Of a stretch of DNA of 5,928 nucleotides, positions 1 to 4,399 are shown one piece after another. A model generated the notes under the pieces. That model was not told the DNA's origin. It saw only the letters and a list, made by a program, of their open reading frames with translations, and searched no databases. Position numbers and translations under genes: made by a program. Source of the DNA: an uncultured Ruminococcus sp. Lineage in GTDB: Bacteria; Bacillota; Clostridia; Oscillospirales; Acutalibacteraceae. Position 1 is the first letter of the stretch. Every line of letters begins with the position of its first letter. Where the stretch lies: assembly GCA_902766585.1 (NCBI GenBank), contig CACXDV010000149.1:1-5928 (forward strand). The letters are read 5' to 3'.

Positions 1-177
1 CTGCCGAAGTCTGATGTGCTGAAATTTCTGCTTGAAGATAACTGCTCGGTTGTTGTCCGTCCGTCCGGCACAGAACCGAAGCTGAAAACTTATCTGTCTG
101 TTACTGCTGACAGTATGGAAGAGGCTGCAAAGCTGGAACAGATCATCAAGGAAGATCTGGACAGGTATTTCAAATAA
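1..177 (+). CDS. Phosphoglucomutase / phosphomannomutase family protein, C-terminal fragment (5' end outside the window)
   Basis: The last 58 codons of a gene that begins before the window, ending in TAA at 175-177. The fragment carries the loop RPSGTEPK (fragment residues 20-27), the substrate-phosphate-binding loop of domain 4 in the alpha-D-phosphohexomutase superfamily, followed by KLKTYLSV and a final amphipathic helix. That arrangement matches the C-terminus of Firmicutes PgcA-type phosphoglucomutases, which interconvert glucose-1-P and glucose-6-P in the cytoplasm. The catalytic phosphoserine and the metal-binding loop lie outside the window, so phosphomannomutase or phosphoglucosamine mutase activity cannot be excluded. 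The KLKTYLSV continuation is more like the long PgcA type than GlmM, which is an impression from memory. A terminator begins 12 nt after the stop, so this gene ends its transcription unit. Confidence 0.88.
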   Translation: MPKSDVLKFLLEDNCSVVVRPSGTEPKLKTYLSVTADSMEEAAKLEQIIKEDLDRYFK

Positions 178-189
178 AAATAATTATCC

Positions 190-250
190 CCCGACATCGC
201 TATCCGGTGCATAAGCACTTAACAGTGGTGTCGGGAGATTTTGTTTTTTT
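190..250 (+). terminator. Intrinsic terminator after the phosphoglucomutase gene
   Basis: CCCGACA (190-196) pairs with TGTCGGG (229-235). The helix continues inward through 197-201 against 224-228 with two G-U pairs, giving about 12 bp. A second small hairpin, GTGC (207-210) with GCAC (215-218) around ATAA, sits inside the loop. The stem is followed by a T-rich run at 239-250 containing seven consecutive T residues. The T run and its position just behind the stop codon make this a clear factor-independent terminator. Confidence 0.9.
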
Positions 251-370
251 ACTAGAAGAAACATACTGTGAGAATAATCATAGTGCGATTATTCTTACTT
301 TGTTGCAGGCGGGTTGATTTAATGGGTTCTGATAGAAACGTAATAAATGCTGAATAATAATAAAAAATGC
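251..370. other. Non-coding spacer with an imperfect 12-bp inverted repeat
   Basis: No plausible gene lies between the terminator and the infC promoter. The only structure seen is an inverted repeat: GTGAGAATAATC (268-279) against GATTATTCTTAC (287-298), matching at 11 of 12 positions with a G-T at the twelfth, around a 7-nt spacer. No long T run follows on either strand, so it is a poor terminator; it could be an operator or a decayed terminator. The stretch 346-369 is very A/T-rich and lies directly upstream of the infC -35 box, where an UP element would sit. Confidence 0.5.
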
Positions 371-399
371 TTGACAATAGAAAGCGAAAGTGATATATT
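371..399 (+). promoter_or_regulatory. Sigma-A promoter of the infC-rpmI-rplT operon
   Basis: A perfect -35 box TTGACA (371-376), a 17-nt spacer and a -10 box TATATT (394-399), which has one mismatch to consensus. TG at 391-392 makes it an extended -10 promoter. The A/T-rich block upstream could add an UP-element contribution. The predicted start is near 406, which leaves a leader of about 165 nt before the infC start codon. This is the best promoter in the window, as expected for a translation operon. Confidence 0.85.
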
Positions 400-506
400 A
401 TATAGGTAAAACAAAGTAAAGCAAAGCTTTCACCCGTAGAGTACCGTCTGTGCAGGTCAATATCAGTTTACCGTATATGATTATATGGGTAAATTATGCT
501 GTTATT

Positions 507-540
507 GCGCGGATAGTCGGTGACTGCCCGTGCTTTATTT
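507..540 (+). terminator. Possible attenuator hairpin in the infC leader
   Basis: GCGCGG (507-512) pairs with CCGTGC (528-533) over 6 bp with one G-U. After a 2x2 internal loop, AGTC (515-518) pairs with GACT (522-525) around a GGT loop. The run that follows (534-540, TTTATTT) is U-rich but interrupted by A, so termination would be weak or conditional. In B. subtilis the infC operon is controlled by L20-dependent attenuation just before the first gene, and this hairpin lies in the corresponding place, 17 nt before the infC ribosome binding site. It could instead simply be part of the L20-binding fold. Confidence 0.4.
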
Positions 541-556
541 ATGTTAAAAATGTTTT

Positions 557-561
557 GGAGG
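557..561 (+). promoter_or_regulatory. Ribosome binding site that fixes the ATT start of infC
   Basis: GGAGG lies 9 nt before ATT at 571. The in-frame ATG codons at 520, 541 and 550 all precede this site and have no Shine-Dalgarno of their own; starting there would place this site inside the coding region. The GTG at 561 is out of frame and meets a stop after four codons. The ribosome binding site therefore selects ATT. Confidence 0.85.
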
Positions 562-570
562 TGCGTTACA

Positions 571-1089
571 ATTAGCAAGCAGGAAATTCAGATCAACGAC
601 GAGATCCGTGATAAGGAAGTCCGCGTAATCGGTTCGGACGGTTCACAGCTTGGAATAATGTCTGCATCAAAGGCATTGTCAATGGCTGAAAGCGCCAGCC
701 TTGACCTCGTTAAGATCGCTCCGCAGGCGACACCGCCTGTATGTAAGATCATGGACTACGGAAAATATCGTTTTGAGCAGTCCAAAAGGGAAAAGGAAGC
801 CAAAAAGAACCAGAAGATCGTGGATACAAAGGAAATACGCCTGTCACTGAATATCGACACACACGATTTCAATACTAAACTCAACCATACCCAGAAATTC
901 ATCAAATCGGGAGATAAGGTCAAGGTCTCCATACGATTCAGAGGAAGAGAAATGGGACATCCTGAGTTAGGTACGGAGATTATGCGTAAATTTTCAGAGG
1001 CTTGTCAGGAATTTGCAGTTGTAGAAAAACCTGCGAAGCTTGAGGGAAGGAATATGCTTATGTTCCTCGCACCGAAGCATAACAAATAA
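571..1089 (+). CDS. infC: Translation initiation factor IF-3 (ATT start)
   Basis: A 172-aa protein, the usual IF-3 length. IF-3 binds the 30S subunit, keeps it apart from 50S and proofreads initiator tRNA and start codon. The N-terminal domain covers about residues 1-75 (INDEIRDKEVRVI, then KIMDYGKYRFEQ at 59-70, the IF-3 signature). A Lys-rich linker (about 72-85) follows, then the C-terminal 30S-binding domain (EIRLSLNIDTHDF, RFRGREMGHPELG, LEGRNMLMFLAPK). The start is ATT at 571, 9 nt after GGAGG. IF-3 genes are known for this codon: IF-3 discriminates against AUU, so surplus IF-3 lowers its own translation. An automatic call at the ATG at 520 would add 17 false residues. First gene of the operon; rpmI follows after 28 nt. 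Whether the autoregulation operates here is inference. Confidence 0.97.
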   Translation: MSKQEIQINDEIRDKEVRVIGSDGSQLGIMSASKALSMAESASLDLVKIAPQATPPVCKIMDYGKYRFEQSKREKEAKKNQKIVDTKEIRLSLNIDTHDFNTKLNHTQKFIKSGDKVKVSIRFRGREMGHPELGTEIMRKFSEACQEFAVVEKPAKLEGRNMLMFLAPKHNK

Positions 1090-1117
1090 AAGAAAAAAAT
1101 TAAGGAGGATCTTCGAT

Positions 1118-1315
1118 ATGCCTAAGATCAAAACACACAGCGGCGCTAAAAAGCGTTTTAAGCTCTCAAAAAACGGTAAGGTAATTCGCGCACACGCTAA
1201 TAAGTCACATATACTTAACAAGAAGACAAGAAAGCGTAAGAGAGGTCTCAGAAAGACTGTGGCTGCTGATGTAACCAATGTAGCAGCAATCAAGAAGCTT
1301 ATCCCTTACAAATAA
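1118..1315 (+). CDS. rpmI: 50S ribosomal protein L35 (bL35)
   Basis: A 65-aa, highly basic protein beginning MPKIKTHSGAKKRFK and ending KLIPYK, the standard bacterial L35 length and terminal motifs. It is a small component of the 50S subunit. AGGAGG (1103-1108) lies 9 nt before the ATG at 1118. The same frame opens further upstream inside infC (ATG at 1040), but that codon lacks a ribosome binding site and L35 proteins begin at MPK. Second gene of the operon, 28 nt after infC and 48 nt before rplT. In the known systems its translation falls under L20 control. Confidence 0.98.
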   Translation: MPKIKTHSGAKKRFKLSKNGKVIRAHANKSHILNKKTRKRKRGLRKTVAADVTNVAAIKKLIPYK

Positions 1316-1363
1316 TCAACAGGGCAGAGTATGACAAACAATTACTAAACGGAGGTATATAAC

Positions 1364-1717
1364 ATGGCTCGTGTAAAAGGTGCGTTGGCAACACGCAAAA
1401 GAAGAAAAAAGGTTCTTAAGCTCGCAAAGGGTTACTGGGGCGCAAAGAGCAAGCACTTTAAAATGGCTAAGGAAGCCGTAATGAAGAGCGGCAACTATGC
1501 ATATATCGGCAGAAAGCAGAGAAAGCGTGATTTCAGAAGACTTTGGATCACAAGAATTTCCGCAGGCTGCAAGGCTAACGGAATCAACTATTCCACATTT
1601 ATGAACGGTCTTAAGAAGGCAGGCGTTACTCTTAACAGAAAGATGCTTTCAGAAATAGCTATTGCTGATGCAGAGGGCTTTACAGCTCTTGTTGAAAAGG
1701 CAAAGGCTGCACTTTGA
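1364..1717 (+). CDS. rplT: 50S ribosomal protein L20 (bL20)
   Basis: A 117-aa protein matching L20 throughout. The first ~60 residues form a long Arg/Lys-rich helical extension (RKRRKK, YWGAKSK), followed by the family signature around KRDFRRLWITRI (54-65) and the globular C-terminal domain ending in EKAKAAL. L20 binds 23S rRNA early in 50S assembly. Its C-terminal domain is the part that represses its own operon in E. coli and B. subtilis by binding an mRNA site that mimics rRNA. GGAGG (1351-1355) lies 8 nt before the ATG. This is the last gene of the operon; a terminator begins 28 nt after the TGA stop. Ribosomal-type codon choice and the absence of frame breaks suggest an intact gene. Confidence 0.98.
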   Translation: MARVKGALATRKRRKKVLKLAKGYWGAKSKHFKMAKEAVMKSGNYAYIGRKQRKRDFRRLWITRISAGCKANGINYSTFMNGLKKAGVTLNRKMLSEIAIADAEGFTALVEKAKAAL

Positions 1718-1745
1718 TCAACCATAATTGTACATCAGAAAAAAC

Positions 1746-1773
1746 GCCCGGGCTTAGCTCGGGCTATGTTTTT
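1746..1773 (+). terminator. Intrinsic terminator after rplT
   Basis: GCCCGGGC (1746-1753) pairs with GCTCGGGC (1757-1764) over 8 bp with one G-T, around a TTA loop. Six A residues precede it (1739-1744), and a T run (1769-1773) follows 4 nt after the stem. The stem is GC-rich but the T run is short, so some read-through is plausible. The ribosome binding site of the next gene starts only about 3 nt after the T run. Confidence 0.8.
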
Positions 1774-1789
1774 ATAAGGCGGTGAAAAA

Positions 1790-2050
1790 ATGCTTTGTAT
1801 GGAGCTGCCAAAAATAATGTGGTTTCTGAACGGTAATGATTATACGGAATGCAGCTACCTCTTTCATTATATAATCATTCCCGATACAAAAGAGGAAACC
1901 TTGACTGTGAAAATATGGCATGGGGAATACTGCTACGAAAAAAGTATTGATGAGATCGTCTCCGAAAGGACTTTTCCTCTGACCGAAGAGGGAAGGGAAC
2001 AAGCGGTGGAATATATTCGCACAGAGGATTATAACTATATTCAGCCTTGA
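1790..2050 (+). CDS. Small hypothetical protein, 86 aa, function unknown
   Basis: I do not recognise this protein with certainty. AAGGCGGTGA (1776-1785) differs from the ideal ribosome binding site by one base and its core lies 7 nt before the ATG at 1790; a second ATG at 1799 is possible. The product is acidic, soluble-looking and without signal peptide or membrane segment. It has aromatic-rich beta-type stretches (IMWFLNGNDY, YLFHYIIIP, LTVKIWHGEYCYEKS), then FPLTEEGREQAVEYI, likely a C-terminal helix. The pattern 'beta strands, W-x-G-x-x-x-[FY]-x-K-[ST], FP-x-[TS]-E-E-G, helix' feels familiar from small uncharacterised proteins of gut Clostridia, but this is memory, not a search result. 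No promoter is seen between the rplT terminator and its ribosome binding site, so expression may depend on read-through. An overlapping minus-strand frame (1772-2002) has no comparable start signals. Confidence 0.7.
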   Translation: MLCMELPKIMWFLNGNDYTECSYLFHYIIIPDTKEETLTVKIWHGEYCYEKSIDEIVSERTFPLTEEGREQAVEYIRTEDYNYIQP

Positions 2051-2076
2051 AAAAGTTACAAAGCTGTAAAATTATG

Positions 2077-2105
2077 TGGAATTTTTGATTATGTTGTGAT
2101 ATAAT
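2077..2105 (+). promoter_or_regulatory. Extended -10 promoter of the GH31 gene
   Basis: A perfect -10 box TATAAT (2100-2105) is preceded by TGA (2097-2099), the extended -10 motif. The -35 region at 17-nt spacing (TGGAAT, 2077-2082) matches consensus at only three positions, which extended -10 promoters tolerate and which often goes with activator dependence. The start would be near 2112, leaving about 67 nt of leader. A small inverted repeat, TTACA (2056-2060) and TGTAA (2065-2069), lies just upstream where a regulator could bind; it is too short to claim as a site. Confidence 0.7.
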
Positions 2106-2178
2106 GAAAAAAACACCATCTGTTTGTCTGTAATGTGATTTCCGAATCAAGGTGAACAGTAGAGAAAGAGGGTCAATA

Positions 2179-4242
2179 ATGGTAAAAAAATATGTATATG
2201 GCAATCCTATTCCCACAGGGGCGGTAACAGAAAATATTGAAATTGCCGAAGGCGGTATCCAGTATTTTACCGAGCTTGAAATGAATGGAAAAATTATCCT
2301 TAACTACGCTATGGAAAATGATGATATCGTTTATGGTCTCGGTGAGGCTAATCACGGTCTGAACAAGCGCGGAGCTGTATACAGAAGCTTTTGTTCCGAT
2401 GAACCTAATCAGACTGAGGATAAGCAGTCACTTTACGGTGCGCATAATTTCCTTGTTATAACAGGAATGATAAGCGTGGGAATATTTGTTGACTGTGCTT
2501 CGGAGGTAGTTTTTGATATAGGCTGTAAATCCCTGAATATGCTGAATATTGAGCCGTCCTGCAATGATTTTACCGTTTATATAATCGAGGGTAAAAGCGC
2601 TTACGATATAGTTAAGCAGTTCCGTAAAATGATTGGCAGAAGCTATATTGCACCCCGCTGGGCATTCGGCTATCAGCAGAGCAGATGGAGTTATATGAAT
2701 GAGGACGAGATTCGTACAGTAGTCAAAAAACACCGTGACAGCGGTATTCCTCTTGACGCTGTATACCTTGATATCGACTATATGGAAGGCTTCAAGGATT
2801 TCACTGTTTCAGAAGAGCGTTTTCCCGACCTTCTCGGCTTTGTCGGAGAAATGAAGTCTCAGGGAATAAGGCTTGTTCCTATTATTGATGCGGGTGTAAA
2901 GATAGAGTCCGGCTATGATATCTATGAGGAAGGCAGACAGTATCAGTTTTTCTGCAAGAGAGCAGACGGAACGGATTTTGTCGCCGGAGTATGGCCGGGC
3001 AGGACGCATTTCCCCGATTTTATGAATTCCAATGCCCGTATGTGGTTCGGCTCAAAATATAAGAAACTTATTGATGCCGGAATCGAGGGCTTCTGGAATG
3101 ATATGAATGAACCGGCTATGTTCTTCACTGAGGAGGGCGTGGCTGAGGTCAAGGAATATATTCAGAATTTTGATTTCAATACAAATGATCCCGGTAAATT
3201 CTTTGAGATAAAGGATAAGCTTGTCAATATTTCAAACAGAATGAAGGATTATGAAAGCTTCTTCCATAATATGGACGGTGTTATAGTGCGCCATGACCAG
3301 GTACATAACCTTTACGGAGCAAATATGACAAGGGCTGCAGGAGAGGCTTTTGAACAGCTTGCTCCCGATAAGCGTATGCTCCTGTTCTCAAGGGCTTCCT
3401 ATATCGGTGCTCACCGTTACGGCGGTATCTGGACAGGCGACAATCAGTCCTGGTGGTCACATCTTCTTCTGAATATAAAAATGATGCCTTCGCTCAATAT
3501 GTGCGGATTTATGTACTGCGGTGCTGACCTCGGAGGCTTCGGATGCAACAGTACAAGAGATTTGCTCATGCGCTGGCTCGGCTTCGGAATTTTCACTCCG
3601 CTTATGCGTAACCATTCCGCCCTCGGAACAAGAAAGCAGGAGTGCTACAGCTTCGGAGATACCGAGGATTTCAGAAGTGTTATCTCTATCCGCTACAGCC
3701 TTCTTCCTTATCTCTACAGCGAATATATGAAGGCTTGTCTTAATGACGATATCATGTTCAAGCCACTGTCATTTGTCTATCCCTCAGATAATTTTGCCCG
3801 TACCGTAGAGGACCAGCTTATTGTAGGCGAAAGCATTATGATAGCTCCTATATATGAACAGAATGATGTCGGCAGATATGTTTATCTTCCTGAGGATATG
3901 CTCCTTGTCGTATTCAAATCCTCATCTGTCCGCCGTTACCAGATTATGAAAAAGGGTATGCACTATATCCAGGCGGGAATAAATGAGGTACCGCTTTTTG
4001 TCAGAAAGAATAAGCTTCTCCCGCTTTGCAGAACCGCTCAGTGTACGGATAATCTTGATACCTCAATGTTTGAGATAATAGCCTATACCGACGATAATAT
4101 CGAGTATATGATGTATGAGGATGACGGCATTTCAAAGGATTATGACAATCCCGATAATTATGTTTCCTTTGCAATCAAGGATATGGACGGCATACTCGGA
4201 GCCGTTTCTCCGAAAACTATCGTGAAGCTGTCACTTTTCTGA
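2179..4242 (+). CDS. Glycoside hydrolase family 31 alpha-glucosidase, probably isomaltose-preferring, cytoplasmic
   Basis: A 687-aa retaining alpha-glucosidase that removes glucose from non-reducing ends of short alpha-glucans. Order: N-terminal beta-sandwich (about 1-155, with YGLGE at 52-56), TIM barrel (about 160-500), C-terminal beta domains. The barrel shows YLDIDYM (D198, D200), nucleophile D308 in GFWNDMNEP, acid/base D421 in GGIWTGDN, and substrate-binding H479 in MRNHS. A charged segment at about 320-370 before HDQVHNLYG is a subgroup feature. As I remember it, the R. obeum enzyme Ro-alphaG1 is very similar throughout, and its W169 favours alpha-1,6 over alpha-1,4 links; the matching residue here is W170 (QSRWSY). 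No signal peptide, so it likely acts on imported isomalto-oligosaccharides. ATG at 2179 follows GAGG (2168-2171) by 7 nt; the GTG at 2152 has no such site. The family is certain, the substrate inferred. Confidence 0.93.
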   Translation: MVKKYVYGNPIPTGAVTENIEIAEGGIQYFTELEMNGKIILNYAMENDDIVYGLGEANHGLNKRGAVYRSFCSDEPNQTEDKQSLYGAHNFLVITGMISVGIFVDCASEVVFDIGCKSLNMLNIEPSCNDFTVYIIEGKSAYDIVKQFRKMIGRSYIAPRWAFGYQQSRWSYMNEDEIRTVVKKHRDSGIPLDAVYLDIDYMEGFKDFTVSEERFPDLLGFVGEMKSQGIRLVPIIDAGVKIESGYDIYEEGRQYQFFCKRADGTDFVAGVWPGRTHFPDFMNSNARMWFGSKYKKLIDAGIEGFWNDMNEPAMFFTEEGVAEVKEYIQNFDFNTNDPGKFFEIKDKLVNISNRMKDYESFFHNMDGVIVRHDQVHNLYGANMTRAAGEAFEQLAPDKRMLLFSRASYIGAHRYGGIWTGDNQSWWSHLLLNIKMMPSLNMCGFMYCGADLGGFGCNSTRDLLMRWLGFGIFTPLMRNHSALGTRKQECYSFGDTEDFRSVISIRYSLLPYLYSEYMKACLNDDIMFKPLSFVYPSDNFARTVEDQLIVGESIMIAPIYEQNDVGRYVYLPEDMLLVVFKSSSVRRYQIMKKGMHYIQAGINEVPLFVRKNKLLPLCRTAQCTDNLDTSMFEIIAYTDDNIEYMMYEDDGISKDYDNPDNYVSFAIKDMDGILGAVSPKTIVKLSLF

Positions 4243-4273
4243 TGCAAAATGGGCAAAATATTAAAATTTCCTA

Positions 4274-4302
4274 TTGAAAAATAACAGAAAATAGTTTAAA
4301 AT
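4274..4302 (+). promoter_or_regulatory. Sigma-A promoter of pgk
   Basis: TTGAAA (4274-4279), a 17-nt spacer and TAAAAT (4297-4302), each one mismatch from consensus, in an A/T-rich stretch. A perfect TATAAT also occurs at 4302-4307, but its distance from TTGAAA (22 nt) is too long, so I prefer the first pairing. The predicted start is near 4309, just before the hairpin cluster of the pgk leader. No convincing terminator separates the GH31 stop at 4242 from this promoter, so GH31 transcripts may also run into pgk. Confidence 0.65.
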
Positions 4303-4308
4303 ATAATA

Positions 4309-4399
4309 TGTAGGTGCAGGTCATTCTGACCTGCATGACAGGCGGTCATCTGCCGAAAAATCTTAAAGTGCTTTATGCACCTGAAAGGATGTAAGTAAA
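4309..4399 (+). promoter_or_regulatory. Structured 5' leader of pgk with three hairpins and an alternative long-range pairing
   Basis: Hairpin 1: TGCAGGTCA (4315-4323) pairs perfectly with TGACCTGCA (4327-4335) around TTC. Hairpin 2: GGCGG (4341-4345) pairs with CTGCC (4350-4354), one G-T, loop TCAT. Hairpin 3: GTGC (4368-4371) pairs with GCAC (4377-4380). As an alternative, 4311-4318 can pair with 4376-4383 (seven Watson-Crick pairs plus one G-T). That opens the base of hairpin 1 and all of hairpin 3, leaving a multi-branch fold whose closing stem directly abuts the ribosome binding site (AGGA, 4386-4389). I recognise no known riboswitch. The perfect repeat of hairpin 1 could alternatively be a repressor operator just downstream of the start site, or a 5' stabilising hairpin. 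Confidence 0.5.

Larger units (their letters stand above)
406..570 (+). ncRNA. Structured 5' leader of the infC operon, candidate L20 autoregulatory leader
   Basis: A long untranslated leader before infC-rpmI-rplT is known in Bacillus subtilis, where ribosomal protein L20 binds it and causes premature termination (L20_leader in Rfam). Visible pairings are: stem A, 467-477 with 482-493 (TTTACC against GGTAAA, extended with one bulged base); stem B, GCGCGG (507-512) with CCGTGC (528-533), capped by AGTC/GACT; and an alternative long-range helix, 442-451 with 513-522, with nine of ten positions pairable and one U-U mismatch, which would break the cap of stem B. From memory, the stretch at 437-450 (GTAG, then CGTCTGT) resembles the L20-binding region of 23S rRNA. 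Position and operon support the role; the assignment was not tested with a covariance model. Confidence 0.6.

Noticed and set aside
381..394. Possible CcpA cre-like site (GAAAGCGAAAG) inside the infC promoter spacer
   Set aside because: It lacks the palindromic second half of the cre consensus.
450..459. GTGCAGGTCA occurs both in the infC leader and in the pgk leader (4314-4323)
   Set aside because: Shared 10-mers are expected by chance in a 6-kb window, and the pairing partner present in the pgk leader is missing at infC.
520..570. Upstream ATG starts for infC at 520, 541 and 550
   Set aside because: They lie before the GGAGG site, add residues unlike any IF-3 N-terminus and run through the leader hairpin.
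994..1293. Minus-strand frame of 99 aa that looks like a hydrophobic membrane protein
   Set aside because: It is antisense to infC/rpmI; Lys codons AAG/AAA read backwards as Leu/Phe give artificial hydrophobic runs. It has no ribosome binding site.
1331..1348. Five-codon mini-ORF (ATG to TAA) between rpmI and rplT
   Set aside because: Such short frames are common by chance; it has no clear ribosome binding site and no sign of attenuation sequence.
1773..1778. TATAAG as a -10 box for the 86-aa gene
   Set aside because: No -35 match at suitable spacing inside the GC-rich terminator stem, and it would leave almost no leader.
2152..2178. GTG start for the GH31 protein, 9 residues longer
   Set aside because: The only purine-rich match (AAGG, 2149-2152) overlaps the GTG itself, whereas the ATG at 2179 has GAGG at proper spacing.
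1875..2216. Minus-strand frame of 113 aa overlapping the small gene and the GH31 start
   Set aside because: It is antisense to a gene with a good ribosome binding site and to a promoter; no recognisable domain or start signal.
3521..3730. Plus-strand 69-aa frame inside the GH31 gene
   Set aside because: It is a shifted-frame shadow of the conserved catalytic barrel, which is intact in the main frame.
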